The notes: a model not told the origin generated them from the sequence alone. Positions 1 to 6,964 are shown, counted from the stretch's first letter. The stretch: 54,533 nucleotides of DNA from Candidatus Poribacteria bacterium (GCA_003635315.1 PYJD01000029.1:1-54533); one strand, 5' to 3'. Program-made: numbers and translations.

Positions 1-431
1 GAAGAAGGAACTCTTTTGAAATCGCAAAGCGGGATAGGAAAACTATCTACTATGAATCTCTCATCGTCGGGTAAAAAGTGTATCAAAACTTGTCGGAGTT
101 TTTCGCTTGCGTGGCAAAGGTTCCGTCGTCTCCTATTGAAGCGAGAGCGTTCAGGTAAAAATGGGAACAGATCGCTGAGTTCAGATGTGATAAGTTTATA
201 TCCCGCACATTCACTATCCTTTCCTATGAGTTCTAATAGCCAAGAGATAGTGAGTATATCACTATCAGGACAAAGGCTTTTTGGTCCCGGTCTTCGTGCT
301 TCAGCATCCGGAAAGTAGGTATCATAAAGGGTTGCCATAATCTGTCTACAAACTTTGGCAACGGTTTTTAGTGTACGATTTTCATTTTTCAGTTGCATGA
401 CATATTTCTCTATTGTATCCTGTAAGTCCAT
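1..431 (-). CDS. IS982-family transposase, N-terminal part (runs off the left edge)
   Basis: The gene starts at 431 on the minus strand, with an AAGGAG ribosome binding site 7 bases before the ATG, and is still open at base 1, so only about 143 residues are seen. The translation has the layout of IS982 transposases: a helical N-terminus, a conserved 'SRFNRRRRNL' block and then 'VDSFPIPLC'. The Asp of that last block is the expected first acidic residue of the DDE catalytic triad. The remaining two acidic residues lie outside the window. These enzymes cut and join the ends of their own insertion sequence. The likely outer end of the element is near 483, where the minus strand begins ACCCTTATGC, in line with the ACCC ends known for IS982 elements. 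Whether the gene is intact cannot be judged. Confidence 0.85.
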   Translation of the reverse strand, partial: MDLQDTIEKYVMQLKNENRTLKTVAKVCRQIMATLYDTYFPDAEARRPGPKSLCPDSDILTISWLLELIGKDSECAGYKLITSELSDLFPFLPERSRFNRRRRNLCHASEKLRQVLIHFLPDDERFIVDSFPIPLCDFKRVPS

Positions 432-463
432 CCTTATGCTCCTTATTGTAAATATTGTTATTC

Positions 464-483
464 TATAAGGAAAGCATAAGGGT
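464..483 (-). repeat. Probable outer terminus of the left IS982-type element
   Basis: Read on the minus strand the sequence begins ACCCTTATGCTTTCC, about 50 bases before the transposase start codon. IS982 elements typically start with ACC or ACCC. The opposite end is outside the window, so the inverted repeat cannot be verified. Confidence 0.4.
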
Positions 484-772
484 GGATAAAAGTAAAGAAA
501 AATATCTGTATGTGTGAATTATAATATTACTTTAAAACAACTAACACAAGTCGTTATAGTAAAATAAACACAAAAGCCCGTACTTAATACATGAGCCAAT
601 GTGTGCTTGAAAAAACTTGGGAACCCGGTATCTCTTGATCCATTTTTTCAGTTGTGTGATGGTATTTAATCAAATGCATATTAGTGAAGGTATTCATTTC
701 ATCTAATAACACAACAAAATCTTATTTAATTTTCCTATCCAAAAACTGGTGTAAATCAGTGTAGAAATGCTA
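484..772. other. Non-coding stretch between IS end and defence genes
   Basis: There is no ORF with a credible start, no tRNA-like T-arm and no repeat that matches elsewhere in the window. A 7-base inverted repeat (GTTGTGT at 651, ACACAAC at 709) is the only structure noticed, and it may be chance. Confidence 0.4.
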
Positions 773-802
773 TTGAAATTCCATCTCAATTTATGGTAAA
801 AT
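773..802 (+). promoter_or_regulatory. Sigma-70-like promoter ahead of the DndC-like genes
   Basis: TTGAAA (773-778), an 18-base spacer and TAAAAT (797-802). A start of transcription near 809 would coincide with the ATG of the DUF4007-like remnant at 810, so that reading frame would be leaderless. The downstream PP-loop ATPase gene would be reached by the same transcript. Confidence 0.45.
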
Positions 803-809
803 ATACAGC

Positions 810-893
810 ATGGAAACACAGTTAATTGTTGAAAATACAAACACACCATACCTTAAAAATCCCTCCTTTTCTGGACACCAAACTTTTGTTTAA
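810..893 (+). pseudogene. DUF4007-like N-terminal remnant, 27 residues
   Basis: A 27-codon frame ends in 'NPSFSGHQTFV' and then a stop. 'FSGHQTF' or 'FSGHETF' is the hallmark start of DUF4007 proteins, which often sit beside PAPS-reductase-like genes in sulfur-linked defence loci; both statements are from memory of the families. The next expected DUF4007 block (about RYGWLKKG) is not visible in any frame before the downstream gene, so this looks like the stump of a deleted gene. The match is only about 8 residues and could be chance. The following ATPase gene begins 72 bases later. Confidence 0.4.
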
Positions 894-965
894 AACTCAT
901 CTCGAGATAGGTTAGCAAGATATATGAATAAATGAACTGACTGAAGAATTTAATGGGGTGAAATA

Positions 966-1781
966 GTGGGACAAACGCGACATCTTCTCGGTCTTTCTGG
1001 TGGAAAAGACAGTTCGGCACTTGCAGTTTATATGCGTGACAGAGTGCCTGAAATGGAGTATTTCTTCACCGATACGGGGAAAGAACTTCCAGAGACCTAC
1101 GACTTTTTGGATCGTTTAGAAGCATTCCTTGGGAAACCCATTGCACGTCTCAACGTAGAACGCGATTTCGACCACTGGCTAACACTCCACGGTGGGATGC
1201 TACCCTCTTCTCAAGTACGTTGGTGTACTATCAAACTCAAGATCAGACCGTTTGAAGAATATGTTGGTGAAGATCACGCTTACCACTATATTGCTATCCG
1301 TGCTGATGAAGATCGTGTTGGGTACAAACCGCTAAAAACGACCTCTCTCCGAAACATTGAACCCAAATATCCATTCAAAGATGATGGTATTACCAAAGAG
1401 GATGTTTACCGCATCCTTGAGGAAAGTGGACTCGGTATGCCAGATTACTATAACTGGCGTACACGTTCTGGATGTTACTTCTGTTTCTTCCAACGCAAAT
1501 CCGAATGGGTTGGACTCTTAGAACAACATCCGGATCTGTTTGAACTTGCAAAGAGTTACGAAAAATTCAATCCAGAAACTGGCGAACGGTTCACATGGAG
1601 TCAAGGTGAGAGTTTAGAGGAATTGGCTACTCCAGAACGTATAGAACAGATCAAAGAACGGACAGAACAAGCAAAAGCATCCAAGAAAAAGGATAAACCG
1701 AATCAACGTCTCATAGAAATCCTCACCGATGTCCACGATGATGAGGATGACGAGGAACCATGTCTGGTTTGTCATAAGTGA
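966..1781 (+). CDS. DndC-like PAPS-reductase-family PP-loop ATPase
   Basis: A 271-residue member of the phosphoadenosine phosphosulfate reductase family. The PP-loop 'SGGKDSS' at residues 11-17 binds and cleaves ATP to AMP and pyrophosphate. Cysteines at C87, C170/C173 ('SGCYFC') and C266/C269 ('CLVC') could hold an iron-sulfur cluster. In DNA phosphorothioation, DndC and SspD of this family activate the DNA backbone for sulfur insertion, and the neighbouring sulfur-binding-domain endonuclease makes a DNA-sulfur role more likely than sulfate assimilation. The start is the GTG at 966, preceded by GGGGTG. The next ATG (1033) would remove the PP-loop. The last 40 residues are charged, with a Lys-rich then an Asp/Glu-rich run. 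No dndA, dndB, dndD or dndE, and no ssp genes, are in the window. The enzyme class is firm; the exact substrate is inferred. Confidence 0.8.
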   Translation: MGQTRHLLGLSGGKDSSALAVYMRDRVPEMEYFFTDTGKELPETYDFLDRLEAFLGKPIARLNVERDFDHWLTLHGGMLPSSQVRWCTIKLKIRPFEEYVGEDHAYHYIAIRADEDRVGYKPLKTTSLRNIEPKYPFKDDGITKEDVYRILEESGLGMPDYYNWRTRSGCYFCFFQRKSEWVGLLEQHPDLFELAKSYEKFNPETGERFTWSQGESLEELATPERIEQIKERTEQAKASKKKDKPNQRLIEILTDVHDDEDDEEPCLVCHK

Positions 1782-1798
1782 TCTTGTGGAGATATAGT

Positions 1799-2683
1799 AT
1801 GGATAGAGAAGAGATTATTCAGAGATTTCAAAAGATGAATGTATGGCAAAGCAGGGATAAGAGAGCAGTGCACAAACCTCTCCTTGTTCTATATTCAATT
1901 GGAAAATTACTTCGTGGTGAAGATAGACTTACGCTTTATCAAGATGTAGAGGAGTTTCTTCCTAACCTATTACGGGAATTTGGACCTTGGAGAGAAAAAT
2001 ATAATCCTGCCGATCCTTTCTGGCGTCTGCAAAACGACGGGCTTTGGGAAGTTAACAATACACAGAATGTACATGTCCACAAAGATAATGCCTCAGCAAG
2101 AGATATGAAACAGTACATGTCCTCTGGTGGTTTCCCAGAAGAAATCGCTTCTAAACTTCAAGACGACTATGGTATGACCTTTGAAATTATTGGTCGTCTA
2201 TTGGTGAAACATTTTCCAATTTCCTACCATGAAGATATACTACAAGATGTTGGCATAGAATTATCCTTTGGATTTTCGGAACAACCCCGGGACCCATATT
2301 TTAGACATAATGTATTGGAGGCATATGGGTATAGGTGCGCAATATGTGGCTTTAACATGACATTACGAGATCGGCATGTTGCATTAGAGGCAGCTCATAT
2401 CAAATGGCACATGGCAGAAGGCCCTGATACAGAGAAGAATGGAATCGCCTTATGTTCTTTACACCACAAGTTGTTTGACCGAGGCGTTTTTACATTGTCA
2501 GATCGGTTGAAATTACATGTATCTGAGCATGTTGATAGAACATCCGTGGGTTTTGATGAATGGCTGAAACCATACGATGGTCAGGAAATTGGATATCTAC
2601 CCAATCAAGTTTATTATCCGAATGAGGAATATACAAATTGGCATCTAAGAGAGGTGTTTAAAGGGGATTACAGTGATTTGTAA
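1799..2683 (+). CDS. Sulfur-binding-domain (SBD) / HNH restriction endonuclease
   Basis: A 294-residue protein in two parts. Residues about 20-90 carry the pattern 'HKPLLVLYSIGKL ... FGP ... PFWRLQNDGLWEV', typical of the SBD that recognises phosphorothioate-modified DNA in ScoMcrA-type type IV enzymes. Residues 175-235 are an HNH nuclease: zinc-type C180xxC183, 'EAAHI' with H200, and 'NGIALCSLHHKLFDRG' with N214, C219, H222 and H223. The protein is expected to cut DNA carrying backbone sulfur, or a related mark. A GTG at 1778 overlaps the upstream stop, but the ATG at 1799 has a GGAG 8 bases upstream and is chosen. It lies 17 bases after the DndC-like gene, so the two are surely co-transcribed. 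Pairing a modifier-type ATPase with a nuclease that attacks sulfur-marked DNA is unusual. Confidence 0.8.
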   Translation: MDREEIIQRFQKMNVWQSRDKRAVHKPLLVLYSIGKLLRGEDRLTLYQDVEEFLPNLLREFGPWREKYNPADPFWRLQNDGLWEVNNTQNVHVHKDNASARDMKQYMSSGGFPEEIASKLQDDYGMTFEIIGRLLVKHFPISYHEDILQDVGIELSFGFSEQPRDPYFRHNVLEAYGYRCAICGFNMTLRDRHVALEAAHIKWHMAEGPDTEKNGIALCSLHHKLFDRGVFTLSDRLKLHVSEHVDRTSVGFDEWLKPYDGQEIGYLPNQVYYPNEEYTNWHLREVFKGDYSDL

Positions 2684-2771
2684 ACTAAACTACTAAACTA
2701 TGTGTATCGTGGTTGACTATTAATATTTGGAAGTTAAAATGACAACTCAGATCACCTGACACCAACTACCT

Positions 2772-2810
2772 TCTTCTCTGCGTAATCCGCGTAATCTGCG
2801 ATTCAGACAT
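2772..2810 (+). repeat. Iterated 10-base intergenic repeat, copy 1
   Basis: The sequence reads as a roughly 10-base period (TCTGCGTAATC, CGCGTAATC, TGCGATTCAG) and ends in GATTCAGACA. Related stretches occur at 4539-4568 and 6579-6624, each in the gap after a defence-type gene. The function is unknown. Confidence 0.6.
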
Positions 2811-2894
2811 ACAAACACCAACCTCAAAGAAACCACCTAAATACTCATATCAGGAATTAAATAATCCTTCCATCAGAATTCAGAATAACTTTCC

Positions 2895-2924
2895 TTGACA
2901 ACCTACAACACGAGAATATATAAT
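2895..2924 (+). promoter_or_regulatory. Strong sigma-70 promoter for the Rpn-type gene
   Basis: A perfect TTGACA (2895-2900), an 18-base spacer and a perfect TATAAT (2919-2924), 36 bases before the start codon at 2961. GGAGAAGG at 2940 serves as ribosome binding site. Confidence 0.75.
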
Positions 2925-2960
2925 CAATAAAAGACTATTGGAGAAGGTAAAACACTTTAC

Positions 2961-3842
2961 ATGGCACAATACGATGAAATCGTAAAACATCTGATGGATA
3001 GGTTTGCTGATGACTTCGCAAAGTTATCCTTTGATACATCTGATGTGCAGGTTTTAGAGACCCTTGACACGGAACAACAAACAGTAAAAGTTCATCGTAA
3101 CGACATGACATTTAAGGTGTTATGGCATAATGAAACAGTTCTCCTTCATATAGAAGTACAAACCCATGACAGTAGAGATAAACCGATGCCGTTACGAGTA
3201 CTTGCGTATGCTGGTGAACTTCTACTCCGGTATGAACTTCCAGTCTATTCAGTGGTAATATATCTAAGTTCAAACGCCGGACAAACCGATCCGGGTGGCT
3301 ATAGTTATGGAAATGATACGTTTGGTTTACAACATAAGTATCAGGTGATTCGACTGGCAGATTTAGATGGTGAGTCATTTTTGGATACAATGTCGGTTGG
3401 CTTATTACCGTTTACACCCTTAATGAGACCACCTATCGGTATAAACCCAGAAGCATGGTTGCAAAAGTGTGTCGAAAAGACGGAATCTGCACCAGTTGAC
3501 ACACAGACACGCGGAACACTACTGTATGCCTTATCAACATTAGGTAGTCTAACCTATGACGCAAGTCTTTTTCAGAAGCTAATCACGGAGGAAATGATGC
3601 AAGAATCTCCTTTTTACGAGCTCATATTACAGCGCGGTATAGAACGTGGTATTGAACAAGGTTCACGTGAAACGTATGTAAAAAATATACTGATTATTCT
3701 TACAAGACGTTTTCCATTAGAGGATGTACAACCTGTGGCGAAAGCCCTTGAATCTATTAGGGATCTTGATCGTTTGTCAGAGATACATCTTTCTGCAACT
3801 GACACACCAAGTGTTACGGCGTTATTACAAGAATTAGAGTAA
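2961..3842 (+). CDS. Rpn-family PD-(D/E)XK nuclease (recombination-promoting nuclease / putative transposase)
   Basis: A 293-residue protein with the Rpn/PDDEXK_2 fold. The block 'VLLHIEVQTHDSRDKPMPLRVLAY' region (residues 60-83) carries the ExQ form of the PD-(D/E)XK site (E65, Q67), and residues 84-150 continue the usual 'Y...ell.ryelPVySVVIYL' core. Members of this family in Escherichia coli are DNA endonucleases; they are toxic, act against phage, and are restrained by a small protein translated from an internal start in the same gene. The same arrangement is visible here: a good GGAGG site (3587-3591) precedes in-frame ATGs at 3594 and 3597 (residues 212-213), giving an 82-residue C-terminal product. 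A separate copy of that C-terminal part follows at 3948. Expression is from the strong promoter at 2895. The family call is firm; the antitoxin idea is inference from the E. coli work. Confidence 0.8.
   Translation: MAQYDEIVKHLMDRFADDFAKLSFDTSDVQVLETLDTEQQTVKVHRNDMTFKVLWHNETVLLHIEVQTHDSRDKPMPLRVLAYAGELLLRYELPVYSVVIYLSSNAGQTDPGGYSYGNDTFGLQHKYQVIRLADLDGESFLDTMSVGLLPFTPLMRPPIGINPEAWLQKCVEKTESAPVDTQTRGTLLYALSTLGSLTYDASLFQKLITEEMMQESPFYELILQRGIERGIEQGSRETYVKNILIILTRRFPLEDVQPVAKALESIRDLDRLSEIHLSATDTPSVTALLQELE
3587..3596 (+). promoter_or_regulatory. Internal ribosome binding site and start inside the Rpn gene
   Basis: GGAGG at 3587-3591 lies two bases before the in-frame ATG at 3594 (residue 212). 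It could produce an 82-residue C-terminal protein. The identical arrangement precedes the stand-alone copy at 3948. Confidence 0.6.
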
Positions 3843-3885
3843 GATGTTGTCGTTATCTCTAAAGGAGATGGTTTTGTTTGGATAA

Positions 3886-3913
3886 GACAGTAGAGATAAA
3901 CCTATGCCGTTAA
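3886..3913 (+). repeat. Short duplicated piece of the Rpn gene core
   Basis: These bases repeat 3168-3195 of the Rpn gene almost exactly (GACAGTAGAGATAAACC, then ATGCCGTTA). Immediately after, the sequence continues with a copy of the gene's 3' part from about 3563. The downstream locus is therefore a whole-gene duplicate that lost about 370 bases of its middle, and its 5' part. Confidence 0.75.
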
Positions 3914-3947
3914 CACGATTCTTTCTCAGAAACTAATCTCGGAGGAA

Positions 3948-4196
3948 ATGATGCAAGAATCTCCTTTTTACGAACTCATAATACAGCGCGGTATAGAACA
4001 AGGTTCACGTGAAACGTATGTAAAAAATATACTGATTATTCTTACAAGACGTTTTCCATTAGAGGATGTACAACCTGTGGTGAAAGTCCTTGAATCTATT
4101 AGGGATCTTGATCGTTTGTCAGAGATACATCTTTCAGCGATTGACACACCAAGTGTTGCGGCGTTCTTACAAGAATTAGATTCATCGGTAAAATAA
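3948..4196 (+). CDS. Stand-alone copy of the Rpn C-terminal domain (possible free antitoxin)
   Basis: 82 residues nearly identical to residues 212-293 of the Rpn protein just upstream. It has a four-residue RGIE deletion, about half a dozen conservative substitutions and a slightly different C-terminal tail. It keeps the GGAGG-AA-ATG translation start that is internal in the parent gene, so it can be translated by itself. It has no nuclease motif. It may simply be a decayed duplicate, but an open frame, conserved start and conservative changes suggest it is still made. By analogy with the intragenic RpnS antitoxins it could bind and block the full-length nuclease. It lies 105 bases after the parent gene with no clear promoter of its own. 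Confidence 0.6.
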   Translation: MMQESPFYELIIQRGIEQGSRETYVKNILIILTRRFPLEDVQPVVKVLESIRDLDRLSEIHLSAIDTPSVAAFLQELDSSVK

Positions 4197-4298
4197 AAGC
4201 AACATAGCTAACTACTGCTTAACCTTTTAGATCGCTAATATGTTTATCAGGCAAGTCTATTAGAGCAAGAATAGCAACCCGTATGGAAACAGAATATT

Positions 4299-4475
4299 AT
4301 GAAGAAGGATAATACAACAATACAGGATGAACTTTTACCAGAATATGATCTAAAAAAGTTACAGGTGCGACGGGTAGGAGCTGAACGCAAATTCATTGCT
4401 GGTAAACCAATTGATAAATTAAATCATAATGTTGTAAGAGAGTTTAGAAACAAACCACTGCGACACAATTCTTAA
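4299..4475 (+). CDS. Small hypothetical protein, 58 residues ('DELLPEYD' type)
   Basis: The short frame starts with ATG at 4299 and encodes a charged 58-residue protein with 'QDELLPEYDLKKLQVRRVG'. Small proteins opening with 'DELLPEYD(F/L)' are common in genomes rich in toxin-antitoxin genes and often sit beside PIN or DUF5615-like toxins; this is a recollection, not a search. No toxin gene is adjacent: the upstream neighbour is the Rpn fragment and the downstream one the AAA ATPase. No strong ribosome binding site is seen. It may be an orphan antitoxin. Confidence 0.45.
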   Translation: MKKDNTTIQDELLPEYDLKKLQVRRVGAERKFIAGKPIDKLNHNVVREFRNKPLRHNS

Positions 4476-4538
4476 AAAGAAATCATATTTCACCCTCTTT
4501 GGTTAACCCTTCTCTCCGTACTCAGACCGAACTCCTTT

Positions 4539-4568
4539 CGTGCTTTCCGTGTTTTCACCGATTCAGAA
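4539..4568 (+). repeat. Iterated 10-base intergenic repeat, copy 2 (diverged)
   Basis: TCGTGCTTTCCGTGTTTTCACCGATTCAG-like stretch with the same period and the same GATTCAG end as the copies at 2772 and 6579. Confidence 0.4.
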
Positions 4569-4619
4569 ATTCTCTATTTTAGGTATGAATACACCAGAAT
4601 ATTCCAACCACCATATCAA

Positions 4620-4648
4620 TTGACACACATCCCCTAATGTGTTATTAT
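4620..4648 (+). promoter_or_regulatory. Promoter with overlapping palindrome ahead of the AAA/DUF4276 pair
   Basis: TTGACA (4620-4625), a 17-base spacer and TATTAT (4643-4648). The spacer contains ACACAT-N6-ATGTGT, an inverted repeat placed between the -35 and -10 boxes, as expected for a repressor operator. The block ATGTGTTATTATT recurs at the promoter at 47113. The leader to the ATG at 4757 is about 100 bases. Confidence 0.55.
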
Positions 4649-4756
4649 TCTATTCACAGAAGTCATCCTTGAAAAGACTATACTGTCTTCGGTTAGATAC
4701 CCGCTCCACAGCCACTACAATGATTTAACATTGAGACCCGTATTGAGAATATTGTT

Positions 4757-5950
4757 ATGATTATCACGCACCTAAACGTTACAAACTGGCGTAACTTTCG
4801 AGAAATTGATGTCCCACTCAGTGAACGGCAATTTATTGTTGGTCCGAACGGCTCTGGGAAATCAAACTTCTTAGATATTTTTCGTTTTATTCATGACATA
4901 GCCAATAACCAAAGTGGTGGATTTCAGCATGGCGTTAGGACAAGGGGTGGGATTCAAAACCTGCGAAGTATGGTGAGTGAGAATGACACAGACATTAAAA
5001 TAGATTTCCGTCTGGCTGATACCTCAGATTCTCCTGAAAGTTGGAGGTATGCAATTGGATTTCGCGAACCCTTTCAAGCTAAGAGTCATTCTGCTTGTCT
5101 GACGTTTGAAAAAGTGTGGAGAAAGGGTGAGTTGATACTTAATAGAACGGTTACACAAGATGAAAAAAATCCTGACAGTCTAATTCATTCTGCTTTTGAA
5201 GGAACAGAAGATGACATTAATGAATTGAGAAACTTTTTTCGATCAATTACCTATCTCCAATTAAATCCGAAACTATTCAGTGTTTCTAATCTGTATACAC
5301 CAGAATCACTTGAAACCGATGATGGCGTTTCGTATTCAACATCAATTCTAAGTGAAAAACCTTTTAAGACGCAACTTGGACAAGGGTTAATCAGAAAAAT
5401 CGTGTGTGTAGACGAAAAAACACGCATCGCGAACATACAGACTATTGAAGATACACTTAAAAAGGTTGTACCACAACTTGAACGTTTACAATTCACTTAT
5501 GATGAAAAAGGACAACCCCATTTAGCAATACGGAATTCACACTGGCATCCGAATTCTCCATTACAATACGAAGATCAATTTTCTGATGGTACACTTCGGT
5601 TGATTACCCTTATGTGGGCACTCCTTGAAAGTGAATCGATACTTCTTTTGGAAGAACCCGAACAGTCATTACATGTTGGTATCGTATCTCAACTCGCATA
5701 TCTGATTTACAGAATGCAAACGAGTAAAGGCCAGCAAGTATTCGTTAGCACACATAGTGATGTTCTGCTTGCTCAACCAGAGATCGATGGTACAGAAGTA
5801 CTCATGCTCACACCTACAGAATCAGGAACTGAAGTCAGCACAGCCTCAGATAATACTGCTGTGCGTCAACTGCTCGCATCAGACTTTACAGTTGGTGAAG
5901 TCGTCCCTTCAAAGAGTGATCTTAAAAATGGGGATAAAATGGGATTATAG
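4757..5950 (+). CDS. AAA15-type (RecF/OLD-like) ATPase
   Basis: A 397-residue ATPase of the SMC/RecF/OLD class. It has an N-terminal 'NWRNF' strand, Walker A 'GPNGSGKS' (29-36), Walker B 'ILLLEEPEQSLH' (295-306) and the D-loop/H-loop block 'FVSTHSD' (about 329-335). The family uses ATP-driven clamping on DNA, and in defence loci it is usually paired with a TOPRIM nuclease in cis (OLD, GajA) or in trans (AriA/AriB of PARIS). The protein has no TOPRIM domain of its own, but the next gene, one base downstream, encodes a TOPRIM-like DUF4276 protein, so the two most likely form one complex. It is driven by the promoter at 4620. The class is firm; the defence role is inferred from this pairing and the neighbourhood. 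Confidence 0.85.
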   Translation: MIITHLNVTNWRNFREIDVPLSERQFIVGPNGSGKSNFLDIFRFIHDIANNQSGGFQHGVRTRGGIQNLRSMVSENDTDIKIDFRLADTSDSPESWRYAIGFREPFQAKSHSACLTFEKVWRKGELILNRTVTQDEKNPDSLIHSAFEGTEDDINELRNFFRSITYLQLNPKLFSVSNLYTPESLETDDGVSYSTSILSEKPFKTQLGQGLIRKIVCVDEKTRIANIQTIEDTLKKVVPQLERLQFTYDEKGQPHLAIRNSHWHPNSPLQYEDQFSDGTLRLITLMWALLESESILLLEEPEQSLHVGIVSQLAYLIYRMQTSKGQQVFVSTHSDVLLAQPEIDGTEVLMLTPTESGTEVSTASDNTAVRQLLASDFTVGEVVPSKSDLKNGDKMGL

Positions 5951-5951
5951 C

Positions 5952-6545
5952 ATGAATTCAAATGGTGTACTTTTGGCGGTTGAGGATCAGCTAAGCGAAG
6001 CAGTAGCAACAGAAATACTTACAAGACTCGGATTTGTGATACAAAGATCAATTGTATATAAAGGGTTCGGTTCCCTAAAACAAAAAGCCATAGGTTTGAA
6101 TCAAAATGCCAGAAAACCTTATGATGTTTTCATGTTAACAGATTTAGATTCACCCAATGTGTGTCCACCTACGCTCATTCAATCTTGGGTTAGAGGTTCA
6201 TTAAATCCTGGATTTTATCTGCGGGTTGCTGTCATGGAAGTTGAATCATGGGTAATGGCTGACAGACAAGCCTTCGCTGAATTTTTAGAAATATCGGGAA
6301 ATCAAATCCCTACTCCGACAGACAAAATCCTGGATCCTAAGAATACACTTCTTACACTTGTGAAAAAGAGTAAATCAACAACTTTGCGAAGAGAACTTGT
6401 TAGGGACGAGGGTATTAATAATCTAAGAATCGGTCCGGGATACAACCCTCGGTTAAGCGAATTCATTTACAATCATTGGGATATTCAACGTGCTACCTCT
6501 AACTCACCGAGTTTGGGAAGAACTGTTAATCGTCTACAGACATAG
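5952..6545 (+). CDS. DUF4276 family TOPRIM-like protein
   Basis: A 197-residue protein starting at the ATG at 5952, one base after the ATPase stop; the frame stays open upstream, but that part overlaps the ATPase. It shows the TOPRIM pattern: an acidic residue after the first strand ('LLAVEDQLSEA', E11), and 'FMLTDLDS' with D64xD66. The block 'VAVMEVESWVMADRQAF' near residue 98 is characteristic of DUF4276. TOPRIM folds coordinate magnesium for phosphodiester cleavage, so this is the likely effector nuclease of the ATPase upstream. GGGGAT about 16 bases upstream and the tight spacing suggest translational coupling. Known relatives of this two-gene design include PARIS, whose second protein is DUF4435 rather than DUF4276. 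Confidence 0.75.
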   Translation: MNSNGVLLAVEDQLSEAVATEILTRLGFVIQRSIVYKGFGSLKQKAIGLNQNARKPYDVFMLTDLDSPNVCPPTLIQSWVRGSLNPGFYLRVAVMEVESWVMADRQAFAEFLEISGNQIPTPTDKILDPKNTLLTLVKKSKSTTLRRELVRDEGINNLRIGPGYNPRLSEFIYNHWDIQRATSNSPSLGRTVNRLQT

Positions 6546-6578
6546 AAACATCAGAAGAATAAAACCTCTGAACATCCT

Positions 6579-6624
6579 CTTCTCCGTGTAATCTGTGACA
6601 TCCGCGATATCCGCGATTCAGACA
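6579..6624 (+). repeat. Iterated 10-base intergenic repeat, copy 3
   Basis: CCGTGTAATC, TGTGACATC, CGCGATATC, CGCGATTCAGACA: four units of about 10 bases ending as in the copy at 2772. It sits 34 bases after the DUF4276 stop. Confidence 0.6.
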
Positions 6625-6680
6625 AAATTACACAAAATCCTACCTTAAACGCAAATATCCCCAATTAAACTAAAAAATAT

Positions 6681-6775
6681 TGAAGAAAAACCTATACACT
6701 GTTATCTAAAGTAACATACGTGAAAAATAAAGTTGCAATATATTTATTTGTATGTTATAATAGTATTATAGGTAA
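6681..6775 (+). promoter_or_regulatory. Conserved promoter block shared with 47062-47155
   Basis: It contains a clear promoter, TTGCAA (6733-6738), a 17-base spacer and TATAAT (6756-6761). The surrounding roughly 95 bases align with 47062-47155: both have GAAGAAAA, ATCTAAAGT, then AGTTGCAATA in the same order and spacing. The two blocks precede genes that encode unrelated proteins. This block precedes the small ORFs at 6809 and 6961 and the gene at 7058. Confidence 0.7.
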
Positions 6776-6808
6776 TAGGATATAAAAATAATAAAGGTTT
6801 ATTCTGTT

Positions 6809-6964
6809 ATGATAAATTATGAATCTAAATCTCAACTGATAAATTACGGGCAATTCTATACAATCCCTTTACCGTACTGGGTTTATAGCAAATTAGCCCA
6901 AAAACACAGTTTTCAAGTTTTTCAAATTTTTAAAAAAACATCTGTTTTTGGTGATTTGCTATGA
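6809..6964 (+). CDS. Small hypothetical protein, 51 residues
   Basis: An open frame from ATG 6809, about 48 bases after the -10 box, preceded by AAAGG at 6793. The 51-residue product has aromatic and basic segments (IPLPYWVYSKLAQ) and no recognised motif. Its stop overlaps the next small frame as ATGA, typical of translational coupling. It may be a leader peptide or a genuine small protein; no homology is recognised. Confidence 0.35.
   Translation: MINYESKSQLINYGQFYTIPLPYWVYSKLAQKHSFQVFQIFKKTSVFGDLL

Noticed and set aside
16..318. 100-residue plus-strand ORF at the left end
   Set aside because: It is the antisense shadow of the IS982-type transposase, whose minus-strand frame has clear family motifs.
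1778..1798. GTG start overlapping the stop of the DndC-like gene
   Set aside because: It has no ribosome site, adds seven residues not typical of the SBD family, and the ATG at 1799 has GGAG at good spacing.
5757..5951. Upstream extension of the DUF4276 frame
   Set aside because: It overlaps nearly 200 bases of the ATPase gene and the translation before residue 1 at 5952 has no family similarity.
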